A DNA stretch of 46,118 nucleotides, taken from positions 1 to 46,118 of the forward strand of contig JABIGM010000050.1 of the NCBI GenBank assembly GCA_018650165.1, in the 5' to 3' direction. Below, one piece after another: positions 28,323 to 37,157 of this stretch. Origin of the DNA: Methanobacteriota archaeon (GTDB taxonomy: Archaea > Thermoplasmatota > Poseidoniia > Poseidoniales > Poseidoniaceae). Made by a program: the position numbers and the translations under genes. How positions within the stretch are numbered: position 1 is the first letter of the stretch; each line of letters starts with the position of its first letter. The notes under the pieces were generated by a model. It had not been told where the DNA came from. It saw nothing but the letters and a program-made list of their open reading frames with translations, and did no database searches.

Positions 28323-28348
28323 CAACTTACTAAGTTGCTATCGCGATA
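28323..28348. repeat. two adjacent perfect palindromes between convergent genes
   Basis: CAACTTA-C-TAAGTTG (28323-28337) is immediately followed, after one base, by TATCGCGATA (28339-28348). Outer arms CTTAC (28326-28330) and GTAAG (28358-28362) are also roughly symmetrical about the second palindrome. The 139-base region separates the convergent permease and KaiC-like genes. It may terminate transcription from one or both sides or bind a protein. No gene is seen here. Confidence 0.45.
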
Positions 28349-28397
28349 ACTCTTGTTGTAAGCAATGGCTTTGGAACTCGCCGTCGCACAGGCATCA

Positions 28398-29201
28398 TCA
28401 AGCGATACGCTCGACTGTCTCTGGAGTGATTCCTTCTTCAGGAGTAACTCTGTAAACCAGAATAGAAAGATTTTCAGGAGCGTTTCTAAACTTAGAAACG
28501 ATCATTGAAGTCTCGAATTCTGAACCGACCGTCCTGACCTTGAAATCGCAAACCATGTCAGCTATTGCTGCCATTTCTTGCTTGATTGCAGGAGTAATTG
28601 TATCATTAGATACTGTGATGAATAGTATACCTCGGGTCAATTGGGTGTGTGCTTGCATCATTCTGAGCATTGCGATTACACGATTTGGGTCTTCTCTTTG
28701 CATAAAGAAATCAAGGGAATCTACTACTGCTCTAAAATAAGGATTCAGTGACATTATTTCATTGGTCATTTCGGTTAGGAAATCCTGAGTATCATCATCA
28801 ACGAATCTGGTTTGTGCAAGTCTCTGGATATCTGGAAGTTTGAATCCTTCTAGGCGGTAACGGCTAGCAAGTAACTCTTTTTCGAGAACCCTTGCATTAT
28901 ATTCTTCACCAAGAGTTCGCACACCAATATCTGTTGGCCAACCATATTTTTTGAATACACGAGCGATTTCAAGTTGGCTTTCATTCGTAGAAATTAGAAT
29001 TGTATTATCCGGTTCTTCTGCGGGAGAGGTAAACTGTTTTGCAAACAATTCGGAACCTGCACCAACATCGGTAAAGCCGATGACTAAGAAGCCGCGGGGG
29101 ACCCCTCCGTACATTGCGTTGTCGAACTTTGGGACACCAAAACTTCCGACACTGCCGAAAAAGCTCTCATCTTCCTTATCGAATTTAAGTTGCTCAACCA
29201 T
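28398..29201 (-). CDS. KaiC-like ATPase-fold protein, P-loop degenerate (third in cluster)
   Basis: 267 residues from the ATG at 29201, which has GAGGAG about nine bases upstream; an ATG at 29210 is directly against that site. The fold resembles RecA/KaiC: FGVPKFDNAMYGGVPRGFLV matches the KaiC 'GIPGLDELLGGGIPRGS' entry strand, and AVVDSLDFF is the Walker B strand. At the P-loop the sequence is TDVGAGSELFA where the intact paralogue has GTCGSGKTTFA, so the lysine and threonine are replaced by Ser and Glu. It therefore probably does not bind ATP normally. Last gene of a four-gene operon. Likely a non-catalytic ring partner of the intact paralogue (inference). Confidence 0.72.
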   Translation of the reverse strand: MVEQLKFDKEDESFFGSVGSFGVPKFDNAMYGGVPRGFLVIGFTDVGAGSELFAKQFTSPAEEPDNTILISTNESQLEIARVFKKYGWPTDIGVRTLGEEYNARVLEKELLASRYRLEGFKLPDIQRLAQTRFVDDDTQDFLTEMTNEIMSLNPYFRAVVDSLDFFMQREDPNRVIAMLRMMQAHTQLTRGILFITVSNDTITPAIKQEMAAIADMVCDFKVRTVGSEFETSMIVSKFRNAPENLSILVYRVTPEEGITPETVERIA

Positions 29202-29214
29202 ACAAATCATCTCC

Positions 29215-29799
29215 TCAGTGGATTACCACCTGGCCACGATCTATTAGATCGGTGCAGTATAAGTCAAGATTTGAAAGTACCATTGGTGGCACTTGATCTG
29301 GAACATTCAAAATAACTGAAAGTACCTCTCTTTGACGGAAGGTATTGATGAATACATGCAGATATTCAGCAAGCATACGTTCTTCATTGTAAATTGCAAG
29401 AGCATTTACGGAATCAATAACCACGAAATTACGCTCAGAATTAGAGATTCTTAATGTGTAAAGCGTCCTAAGTAAGACACTTTCAAGCATAATTGGGCTA
29501 TCAACAAATGAAATATTAGGATATTGAACATCGGTTCCACCTAGCGTTCCAGATGAAACTAAATCGATGAACTGGATTCCTGAAACATCGACACCAATTG
29601 CTTCAAATGCTTCGATAATTTCGACTGCACCTCGTGTCGCACAGATATAGACGCCACTCATTTCAAACATCTGCATAAGAGGAATCATTGTAGATGCTGT
29701 TACCATAAAAGCGTTAGAATTACCACAACGTACCTGTATCGATGAATTCAGGCTGACTTCAGTCAACTGTTCGGCGATTCTCTGGTCCAATTCAAACAT
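29215..29799 (-). CDS. KaiC-like fold protein lacking a P-loop (second in cluster)
   Basis: 194 residues from the ATG at 29799, with GGGGGT eight bases upstream; an in-frame ATG at 29814 overlaps the upstream gene. It has a Walker B-like strand NFVVIDSVNALAIYNEER and the following helix and strand as in KaiC/RAD55 proteins, but no GxxxxGKT anywhere. The N-terminal third (FMVTASTMIPLMQMFEMSG) is very different from its neighbours. It starts two bases after the stop of the intact KaiC-like gene, implying coupled translation. Cytoplasmic. Structural or regulatory partner is the best inference; the assignment to the fold is moderate. Confidence 0.6.
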   Translation of the reverse strand: MFELDQRIAEQLTEVSLNSSIQVRCGNSNAFMVTASTMIPLMQMFEMSGVYICATRGAVEIIEAFEAIGVDVSGIQFIDLVSSGTLGGTDVQYPNISFVDSPIMLESVLLRTLYTLRISNSERNFVVIDSVNALAIYNEERMLAEYLHVFINTFRQREVLSVILNVPDQVPPMVLSNLDLYCTDLIDRGQVVIH

Positions 29800-29801
29800 A
29801 A

Positions 29802-30602
29802 TCAGGACCCCCATCTGCTGGTCTTATCGCTAACGGCTCCCCATTTCAACATTGGAGTGAGCATTACTCCAAGTGGGGTTAATTCAATTGCGTGTTTGGC
29901 ACGACTATGTGAAGTTCCTCGCATTTTTACAACTTGTAAAAACCTAAGTAAATGGCCCATTCTCTCAACGTCTCCCATGACAATAATTCCGTCTGCGATT
30001 GCTTCTTCAACACCAAATGATGACCAATGTGCATTTTCAGTAGCAGATGTAATCTCTGAAATTAAAATGGTTGTACAACCTAGTGTTGCAAGTTTCTTTC
30101 CAAGAGTGAATAGGAAATCACGAATCAGTTGTTCACTTTTAATTTTGTAACAAAGAGTTGTTACAGAATCAATAACTAATCTTGTGACACCAATCGTGTT
30201 AACAATGTCGACAATTGCTTTGATTAAAGCGTGAACGTCATCAAGGTCGAAAGAGGCTTTGTCTAATCCAAGCCATGAGTACAATACATCCATATCGAAG
30301 ACGTTGATTAATCCGTTATCGATCATATTCATGTCAAAGAAAGCGTATTGGCGAATATTCTCTAATAATTTGACACTTGGCTCAGTTGCAGTAAAGTGCG
30401 CACACGCCTCACCGGCAAGTGCACCTCTTACCAAGAATTCCATTGCAAAAGTAGTCTTTCCAGAACCACAGGTTCCGGCTGCAAGAACCGTTGAACCGTA
30501 AGGTATTCCACCCCTTAGAATTTCATCCATTCCATGTATACCGGTGATGCAACGATCACGGCTGTAGACTGCTGCTGGCTCCATGGGTAACAGTCGAGCC
30601 AC
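29802..30602 (-). CDS. KaiC-like RecA-family ATPase, intact P-loop (first in cluster)
   Basis: 266 residues from a GTG at 30602; an ATG at 30584 (18 bases in) is an alternative and neither has well-spaced ribosome-site support. Seen: GIHGMDEILRGGIPYGSTVL (residues 21-40), Walker A GTCGSGKT at 43-50, ATEPSVKLLENI in the place of the KaiC catalytic glutamates, and Walker B RLVIDSVTTL. The protein is a single KaiC/RAD55/GvpD-type domain, not the double domain of clock KaiC. It is the only one of three neighbouring paralogues with a working P-loop. FlaH/ArlH of the archaellum is a relative of this fold, but no motor ATPase or platform protein is nearby. Confidence 0.85.
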   Translation of the reverse strand: MARLLPMEPAAVYSRDRCITGIHGMDEILRGGIPYGSTVLAAGTCGSGKTTFAMEFLVRGALAGEACAHFTATEPSVKLLENIRQYAFFDMNMIDNGLINVFDMDVLYSWLGLDKASFDLDDVHALIKAIVDIVNTIGVTRLVIDSVTTLCYKIKSEQLIRDFLFTLGKKLATLGCTTILISEITSATENAHWSSFGVEEAIADGIIVMGDVERMGHLLRFLQVVKMRGTSHSRAKHAIELTPLGVMLTPMLKWGAVSDKTSRWGS

Positions 30603-30637
30603 ACCTTCACACTAAATGAACGATACGCCGAAAACAT

Positions 30638-31717
30638 TCAAACTTCGCCCGGTGTTGGTGATTGTGAAACATTCCAAGATGATGCTTGAGCTGGAGGGCC
30701 GCCATTCCATACAATTGTGTTGTTAGAAAGGAGAGCGGTTGTCGGGAACCATTCTATTTTGCAAACTTGGTTGCCAGCGCTTTCATCTTCTTCAGCAAAT
30801 AACATTCGTAGGCGTCCAGAATTATCATCTAAACCATTTATCGAACCAACACCGAGGAATCCACTTATTCCAAGATCATAAACGACTGAGGCATTGCCAA
30901 TGATTTGGCTTGCTGGATCGCCACTGAATAGTGCGATTTCCCCCCCTGGTATCACGCCTGATTTGTAAAGGTAATCTGATGACCCGCTACTGCTACTTCT
31001 CTCGAATGACCACCCTATCAATGAAAGTGCGAATCCATTTTGGTTCTCAACCTCTATCCATTCAGGACCACCATCGGCAGGGCGCGGGGAAATTTCAGTA
31101 ATACGCAGTACCTTTGGTGCTTTTCCGCCATCGTGAACTTCTAGACTTACTGAGATTACATCTATACCACTGATGAATGTTCGGCTTGCTACCGATGAAG
31201 TGCTGGCTGTTGAACGGTCAGAGCCCCCGTCAAATAACACCATTCCTTCTCTCGAAGAATTAGTTGACGATTCAATTTGTATTAGCAATCTTACTTGTAA
31301 ATCCGATGCCAACCCCAAACCGCCCGTCATAGCCTCTATGCTAACATTAGATAATGCATTCACGCGTTCTAGATCAAGAGTTCCGTTATTTATTATCCCA
31401 GGTTGAAGTACCCCCTCATACAAATTTGTAACAGGTATTTCATGCCAATTATCTGTAGCATTACTCTGGTCACGCACTCCGTCGACATAAGGAACAAACC
31501 AACCGTTTCCATTTGTAAGACGGTCTAAGCCATCTACTGCTGAACGGTCGATCAAATCTGTATATGGGTCATTACTACCCAATTCTAATTGTGCCAGCGA
31601 CATAAAAGCAGTCAATATCATCAAGAAAAGAGTAAATGCAGACAGGAATTCAATAACTGCAACTACCGCCTCATCCCCTATTTCGGGAGATTTACGAGAG
31701 TGTTTAGCCCCCTGCAT
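30638..31717 (-). CDS. pilin-like secreted protein with lamin-tail domain
   Basis: 359 residues. A basic N-terminus (KHSRKSPEIGD) is followed by one hydrophobic helix with an internal acidic residue (VVAVIEFLSAFTLFLMILTA), the plan of an archaeal type IV pilin-like or class III signal. A beta-rich middle follows. Residues ~200-359 match a lamin-tail domain: VLRITEISP, PEWIEVENQNGFALSLIGW, a PGGEIALFSGDP turn, and the closing SQSPTPGEV. It is thus a surface-exposed or filament-forming protein. It heads an operon with three KaiC-like genes, 35 bases upstream of the first. Pilin processing is inference; the signal does not match a textbook PibD site. Confidence 0.65.
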   Translation of the reverse strand: MQGAKHSRKSPEIGDEAVVAVIEFLSAFTLFLMILTAFMSLAQLELGSNDPYTDLIDRSAVDGLDRLTNGNGWFVPYVDGVRDQSNATDNWHEIPVTNLYEGVLQPGIINNGTLDLERVNALSNVSIEAMTGGLGLASDLQVRLLIQIESSTNSSREGMVLFDGGSDRSTASTSSVASRTFISGIDVISVSLEVHDGGKAPKVLRITEISPRPADGGPEWIEVENQNGFALSLIGWSFERSSSSGSSDYLYKSGVIPGGEIALFSGDPASQIIGNASVVYDLGISGFLGVGSINGLDDNSGRLRMLFAEEDESAGNQVCKIEWFPTTALLSNNTIVWNGGPPAQASSWNVSQSPTPGEV

Positions 31718-31839
31718 AATTATCGGGGGCGCATAAGGGAGTCAATAGGGTGTCGCCCGTATCTTAGAATAAGTTGACAATAGTGGCAATACCACCTCTA
31801 GTCACCGATTGATATTTGAGGGGCGGATGGTAGGGTAAC

Positions 31840-34821
31840 ATGATGTCCAGCGCGTATGCTGAATCAAGTAATGCCTCACGAGGGAGGAGCGTTGGCTTAG
31901 TAGCGCTATTGATATTATCAACATTAGGTGGTATATTGTTGACACCGAGTGTGTCTGCGACAGTCAGTGGAGATTACGAAATAACTGCTTCAATTTCACC
32001 ACGCCCTGGAGATTTCATAACTGCATGGGACCCTGTTTCTCTTGAAGTACAAGTCACTAATACTGGTTTCTTTTACAATACTGAAACACGAACTATTGAA
32101 TGGTTTGTTTGTGAAGGGGTAAAGGATGTTAGTACTTGTTTTAACGAAAGGGAAGATTATGGAACTGGGGCAATTGAACCGATTGCGGTTGGACAAAACT
32201 TAACTTACACATTCCTCACTTACTTTAGTTCTGACGGAGATGAAGGCGCCTATACCCTGGTTTATAGATTCTCAGATTCCGACACAAATACTACGAATGA
32301 TGTTGGAATCTATACTTTTAATTTCGCACAACAATTGGTAGATGTCTCCGTGGGAGCGCAAGACCCAATCGGCCAATTGAGTGGATTAGCAAATTACAAT
32401 GGTGAAATGATACTCAATACTGACACCGATTATAATATGAGTATAGATGGAATTGTTTCTTCGTGCGCATCATGCGGATTAGTAGCAGGAATTGGATGGG
32501 AGTTAATTGACAATTCTGGAACAGTTGTAGCTAATTCATCAAACCAGGTTTCTAATTTACCTTCATGGGGCCAGACCACATTCACAAGGGATATGCCGCC
32601 TCTCAATTTCGACACCGAGGGCCGCTATACACTGTCATATGGCCTGATGAATTCGAATGGGACACCTTTAGGTGACATGAATGCGTACAATGATGTTCAG
32701 AGTGTAGAGGTCGTATTTGATGACACTGTCGACCTGCAAGTTACCTCTATGTACCCTCTAAATGCTCCGGATTCCTCGACATACTTCTATGGAGATGATA
32801 GCGTCTCTGTGACTATATCGAACATAGGAAATCATTCTGTTGTCGAACCTCTAGTAAGGTTCTCTGTAATGGATTTGAGCGGAACTACTGAATCCGAAGA
32901 AGATTGTAATCCATCAGTAATTTTGCCAGGCCAATACGAGAGATGTATTTTCGATTTGAACAAGTTAGGCGATAAAAGACTCAAGGTATTCGTAAGTGAA
33001 GCCTTAGAAGAAGGCACTGATGCTAAGCCGGCTGACAACGTGCTGAATGTAGTTTCAGAGGTTATTGCTGGCGATATTAATCCTCTTATTGAACAGAGTA
33101 ATTTCTATGGGAAATACAAGACTGCAGACAACATTACTTTCACAGCACGTACACTGACAACAGCCGCTGGACCACTCACATATTCATGGTATCTAGCAGG
33201 CATGATAGAACTGTCGACCTTACCAGGCTTCATAGAACTCGGAGCAGAAGGTAAAGAAGTGCAAATTCCTGCAAGCGGGATTGGCCTAGGTGACCATTTC
33301 ATTACGCTTAGAGCCGTTGATGCCCTCGGCACAACGGAGTCTACCACTACTGAAATAACAATATTCAACAGTACGGATATTGGAGTTGGCAATTGGATGA
33401 ATGGTTCAGCCGTCACCAGAACACATGCAATCGGAAATTCGATGTATGACTTCCCTCTTTCAGGGGTAAATTATGGACCGGGTGAAAACTTGGAAGCTTT
33501 GCTAAGATTTTCCATAGATGTAATTCCGACAACAGAAGAAATTGATGCCGGAATGGATTGGATGGAATTTGATATTAACATTACATCTTTAATTCCAAAT
33601 AATGTCCCTCGTTCATCTATTGCCATCCACCAATTATATGGATTTGACCAGTTAGATTGGGACCCACTTGATGGAGATAATAGTTTCGAAATCATTGACA
33701 ATGACACCATCAGAGTACACATTATCGAAAACATGGATCTATTACTTGTTGGAGAATTGCCCCCCCCAAATATCGATTCGGGACAGCCAATATTGACACT
33801 CCTCCCTGATGGAGAAATGCAAATCGATTGGGAACCAACTGGAGATTTAACAAATCCATACTTTGGAGGATGGAATATCTATCGAGTTACTAGCCCGATT
33901 ACAGCATCTGCATATTTCCCTGACCCTGAAACCGTTAACAGTGAATTTGTCTGGAATGGTTTGATGAGTGGGACACTATCTGTTACTCTAGAAGGTACAA
34001 CAAATAGTTGGATAGATGAACGGCAATTAGAAACAGGCATTTGTGCATCCTATGCAATTATCCCAATTGATAGAGCTGGCAATCCTGAACACTTGAAAGC
34101 AAAGGTATCCTTAGAAAATGGTTTACCTGGACTAACATGTGGTGATTCAATCGACCCTTCAGCAGAAGTAAGTGGGTTTAAAGCAACTACATCTTACAAC
34201 AATGCCACTTCATGTTACGACCGATTCAATGATTGGAATCGATGCTACGAAATCGAATTGTCTTGGACATGGCCAGATAATGAGCCTGAGGGTGAACTCT
34301 CATGGAACTTATACCGAATTGAACAAAAACCGCAAGATGTAGATTTGAGGTATATTGACCCACTCGTTACTAATTTGACAAATGTTCCCGGTGAAAAGGG
34401 CTCTCTGGTACAATATGGAACTGAATATGATGGAATAATGCCATACAGGACATATTACTACATCCTTGCACCGTTAGATAGCGTGGGTAACGAATACACA
34501 GTAGTAGAATACCCTTCAAGCAATGTGAAACGAGTGTATGTTGAGGACCAATACTGGGTTTACAATGAATACCGTATTCCTGAGCCACCTGAGCCACCTG
34601 AGCCTCCATATGGAATCGAATGGTTAGGGGAACTCGAAGAATACATGCAAATTGAAAATTTCCAAATTGCAGGCATGGTGATGCTGCTTACAATAGTAAT
34701 CAACTTCGTGGGACTGCCTCTGGTTCTGAAAAAGCGTAAGAAGATGGCAAGGGTCCTAGCAAAGCGTGCTGCAAATCAGCCAACGGATTTGGATGATGAG
34801 TTCGAAGATTTCTTCAACTGA
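31840..34821 (+). CDS. large membrane-anchored surface protein with beta-sandwich repeats
   Basis: 993 residues, with two consecutive ATG codons at the start. N-terminal signal/anchor at about residues 17-40 (VGLVALLILSTLGGILLT) ending near SVSA. About 900 extracytoplasmic residues follow with CARDB/PKD-like beta-sandwich character (PVSLEVQVTNTG is typical), then two fibronectin-like units in the last third (GGWNIYRV and LSWNLYRIEQ). Several close cysteine pairs (CASC; CNPSVILPGQYERC; CYDRFNDWNRC) suggest disulfides. A PEPPEPPEPP spacer precedes a C-terminal helix (about 945-965), a KKRKK stop-transfer and an acidic cytoplasmic tail. Divergent from the lamin-tail/KaiC operon across 122 bases. 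Role unknown; adhesion or sensing is possible. Confidence 0.75.
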   Translation: MMSSAYAESSNASRGRSVGLVALLILSTLGGILLTPSVSATVSGDYEITASISPRPGDFITAWDPVSLEVQVTNTGFFYNTETRTIEWFVCEGVKDVSTCFNEREDYGTGAIEPIAVGQNLTYTFLTYFSSDGDEGAYTLVYRFSDSDTNTTNDVGIYTFNFAQQLVDVSVGAQDPIGQLSGLANYNGEMILNTDTDYNMSIDGIVSSCASCGLVAGIGWELIDNSGTVVANSSNQVSNLPSWGQTTFTRDMPPLNFDTEGRYTLSYGLMNSNGTPLGDMNAYNDVQSVEVVFDDTVDLQVTSMYPLNAPDSSTYFYGDDSVSVTISNIGNHSVVEPLVRFSVMDLSGTTESEEDCNPSVILPGQYERCIFDLNKLGDKRLKVFVSEALEEGTDAKPADNVLNVVSEVIAGDINPLIEQSNFYGKYKTADNITFTARTLTTAAGPLTYSWYLAGMIELSTLPGFIELGAEGKEVQIPASGIGLGDHFITLRAVDALGTTESTTTEITIFNSTDIGVGNWMNGSAVTRTHAIGNSMYDFPLSGVNYGPGENLEALLRFSIDVIPTTEEIDAGMDWMEFDINITSLIPNNVPRSSIAIHQLYGFDQLDWDPLDGDNSFEIIDNDTIRVHIIENMDLLLVGELPPPNIDSGQPILTLLPDGEMQIDWEPTGDLTNPYFGGWNIYRVTSPITASAYFPDPETVNSEFVWNGLMSGTLSVTLEGTTNSWIDERQLETGICASYAIIPIDRAGNPEHLKAKVSLENGLPGLTCGDSIDPSAEVSGFKATTSYNNATSCYDRFNDWNRCYEIELSWTWPDNEPEGELSWNLYRIEQKPQDVDLRYIDPLVTNLTNVPGEKGSLVQYGTEYDGIMPYRTYYYILAPLDSVGNEYTVVEYPSSNVKRVYVEDQYWVYNEYRIPEPPEPPEPPYGIEWLGELEEYMQIENFQIAGMVMLLTIVINFVGLPLVLKKRKKMARVLAKRAANQPTDLDDEFEDFFN

Positions 34822-34837
34822 TTGCGTCAACCGTCTG

Positions 34838-34850
34838 CTTTATCTCAAAT
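34838..34850 (+). promoter_or_regulatory. box A (TATA) of the tRNA-Ser gene
   Basis: CTTTATCTCAAAT is centred about 28 bases upstream of the first tRNA base, the normal place for an archaeal box A. It follows the surface-protein stop codon by 16 bases. Confidence 0.5.
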
Positions 34851-34871
34851 AGTCAAGTGGCCGGATTGCTT

Positions 34872-34954
34872 GCGGCGATCGCATAGCCTGGCCATTGCGT
34901 CGGATTGCTAATCCGATGGGTCTTCCCACGGGGGTTCGAATCCCCCTCGCCGCG
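34872..34954 (+). tRNA. trnS-GCU: tRNA-Ser (anticodon GCU)
   Basis: Class II tRNA. Acceptor stem GCGGCGA/TCGCCGC pairs fully, with discriminator G. The anticodon stem is TCGGA/TCCGA with loop TTGCTAA, anticodon GCT at 34907-34909. The long variable arm contains a GGG/CCC stem, and the T arm is GGGGG-TTCGAAT-CCCCC. Long variable arm plus G discriminator and GCT define a serine tRNA reading AGC/AGU. The terminal CCA is not encoded (the sequence continues CCT), so it must be added enzymatically. No intron. It converges with ctaB, 25 bases away. Confidence 0.95.
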
Positions 34955-34979
34955 CCTCAAAACAACTCTACTATGTTCG

Positions 34980-36062
34980 TTATTCAGCGTTGAGAACCTT
35001 ACGCTTATCGCTGACTGAATCTTTCCACTTAACCATTAAATTATTCACTATTGGAATTAATACTACAAATCCAGTTGTCCAATACCATATTTGATTTGTT
35101 GGAACTGCAACAACATAAACGAATGCGATAAACATCCAGGCAAGATAACCAAGGGACCGCATAAATGAGTCGAATGCAAGGGGCATACGCCCATTAGAAT
35201 CAAATTCTTCATTAGGATTGATTCTCCATACTGAGATTGAATACCAGATTGTGATTACAGTTGCTAAAACAGCCCATGCTTCTGGCAAACCAGATTCTGG
35301 CCAGAATAGAGGCACTGCGCCTAATAGCAATAGCAGTGCACAGTAGATTTTAGATTCAAAAAGAGTTCTTTCTGGCCCTTTTACATCAGGCATCATAGGA
35401 ACTCCTACCTTACCATACTCTCCACTTCGATAAAGTGCTAAAGCCCAAAAATGGGGCGGAGTCCATAGGAAGATTAGCATGAATAACATCCAAGGGATAG
35501 GTGAAGCGAGGTCAACGGGATTATAATTATCTGGAATACTGGTTGATGCTGCGGCAACAATCCAGCCGATCAGTGGAGGAGTTGAGCCCGCTATACCACC
35601 GATTACGATATTTTGTGGCGTCCTTCTCTTAAGCCAAATTGTGTATACTAATACGTAAAACACTACTGAAAAAAGAGACCAGAATGCCGCTTTCCAGTGG
35701 TATGGAAAGAATATCGCACTACCGCCAACCGCAGTAATAAGTCCAAAAATCAAGGCATGTCTCGGTGAAATCCAGCCATTAGGGAGAGGTCGGGTGCGAG
35801 TACGTGACATTCCGGGGTCTATGTCTCGGTCGTAGACCATATTGATTGCATTAGAACCTCCCGCTGCTAATGTTCCCCCCACAATTGTAACCATGCAAGC
35901 TTCTAGAGTGTTAAACCAAGTTCGATCTCCGGCCAATACCTCACTTCGCACTAAAAGGTCGTGAGCAAAAATTGCACAGACCGCAGTAACTTGAAGCAAT
36001 ATAACAACTCGCAGTTTCATCAACTGCAAATAAATCATTAGAAGACTAGGCTTTTCACTCAT
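34980..36062 (-). CDS. ctaB: protoheme IX farnesyltransferase (heme O synthase)
   Basis: 360 residues from the ATG at 36062; a GTG nine bases upstream is in frame, but AAGGTGG has better spacing to the ATG. UbiA-family membrane prenyltransferase with about eight or nine helices. It attaches farnesyl to protoheme to make heme O. The first aspartate-rich motif NAINMVYDRDID followed by MSRTRTRPLP is diagnostic; the second acidic region is in GVPMMPDVKGPERT. The start overlaps the end of ctaA by eight bases, so both heme steps are made from one mRNA. The presence of both genes implies a heme-copper oxidase elsewhere in the genome. Confidence 0.95.
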   Translation of the reverse strand: MSEKPSLLMIYLQLMKLRVVILLQVTAVCAIFAHDLLVRSEVLAGDRTWFNTLEACMVTIVGGTLAAGGSNAINMVYDRDIDPGMSRTRTRPLPNGWISPRHALIFGLITAVGGSAIFFPYHWKAAFWSLFSVVFYVLVYTIWLKRRTPQNIVIGGIAGSTPPLIGWIVAAASTSIPDNYNPVDLASPIPWMLFMLIFLWTPPHFWALALYRSGEYGKVGVPMMPDVKGPERTLFESKIYCALLLLLGAVPLFWPESGLPEAWAVLATVITIWYSISVWRINPNEEFDSNGRMPLAFDSFMRSLGYLAWMFIAFVYVVAVPTNQIWYWTTGFVVLIPIVNNLMVKWKDSVSDKRKVLNAE

Positions 36063-37104
36063 CTTCTCCACCTTCGTTGCTCAGTTGCAATAAAATTAAT
36101 CCAATTGATGCACTAAAGAAACTAGCCACTCCAATTATCAAATGTAGTATAGATAAACTTTCAGGGAAATCTCCCATTTTAGCAAAGACGACATACATGC
36201 CTCCCACTAAAACATTCAGTAACCAAAACCCAGTTGCCAAATCCATACATTTCGCAAAACCATGGTGTGCATTTGTCTCAGTTGCCTTCTCTCGGATTTT
36301 CATTCCACCCATAATCAATGCAATACCAACAATTCCCGCCCCTAAACGATGAACCATTTGAACAAGTATCCCACTTCCATCAAGGCTGGGGAATATGTCG
36401 CCTTGACATTTTGGCCAGCCGTCAGGGAAACCTACTGAACATCCTTGATTTCCATTTGCTGATGATGAGACCCAAGCACCAAGAATCAATAGCAAGAATA
36501 TTGCTCCTGTAAGTATCATCACGCGTTTTAATTCAGATCGTTTGAACTTCAAGGGAGCGAACATCATTGGCCAGTTAGCACCCTCGATTCGTCGCATCTT
36601 GAAATATTGCCACAATAAAATGAACACAAAGGATGATGCAAGACCGAGATGTAGTGCTACAGACCAATCTGCATTGTCAAATTTGACCGTTATTGCTCCA
36701 GCAACTCCTTGAATAGTTAACAAAATCCCAGTAAGGAATGAGACTTTCACCAGGGTATCTCCGTACACTTCTTTTCGTTTCCAAATTATCAAGAAATTTA
36801 TCAAAACTGGTATGGCCATGATACTTGCAAGTAATCTGTGAATCCATTCAGTAAATATTTCAAATGTGGTATAACGATGATCTTCTCCACGACTATCAAA
36901 CTCTCCTGTGTCATTATACCACTCACCTTGGTCTTCTTCAGAAATATCAAATCCCCAAGTCCCGAAACATTGTGGCCAATCTGGACACGATTCACCTGCA
37001 TCATAAATACGGATTGTCCCGCCAACTATGATAACCAGAACCGACATTATTACAACAGCAAGTGGTAATGTCGAGGGGCGTCGGAGCCATTCGGATACCA
37101 TCAT
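36055..37104 (-). CDS. ctaA: heme A synthase
   Basis: 349 residues, full-length COX15/CtaA with eight membrane helices in two four-helix halves. It converts heme O to heme A. Seen: the first loop GGTIRIYDAGESCPDWPQC with its cysteine pair, the second-half copy GCSVGFPDGWPKC with another pair, and heme-ligand histidine segments FTEWIHRLLASIM, ALHLGLASS, VQMVHRLGAG and ILHLIIGVA. Two adjacent ATG codons (37104, 37101) are possible starts. It leads the ctaA-ctaB operon and diverges from a thioredoxin-like gene only ~53 bases away. Confidence 0.94.
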   Translation of the reverse strand: MMVSEWLRRPSTLPLAVVIMSVLVIIVGGTIRIYDAGESCPDWPQCFGTWGFDISEEDQGEWYNDTGEFDSRGEDHRYTTFEIFTEWIHRLLASIMAIPVLINFLIIWKRKEVYGDTLVKVSFLTGILLTIQGVAGAITVKFDNADWSVALHLGLASSFVFILLWQYFKMRRIEGANWPMMFAPLKFKRSELKRVMILTGAIFLLLILGAWVSSSANGNQGCSVGFPDGWPKCQGDIFPSLDGSGILVQMVHRLGAGIVGIALIMGGMKIREKATETNAHHGFAKCMDLATGFWLLNVLVGGMYVVFAKMGDFPESLSILHLIIGVASFFSASIGLILLQLSNEGGEDE

Positions 37105-37157
37105 GTTGCGGGGGTAATAGGCTCCCTTTTAACAAACCGGACTTCGTGGGCTGGTTA

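Noticed and set aside
28398..31717. Archaellum or type IV pilus operon
   Set aside because: A KaiC-fold protein and a pilin-like gene are present, but there is no secretion ATPase (ArlI/PilB) or platform protein (ArlJ/PilC) in the window.
33760..33767. Run of eight cytosines as a phase-variation tract
   Set aside because: It is in frame and encodes part of a Leu-Pro-Pro-Pro stretch in the surface protein, with open reading on both sides; no evidence of switching.
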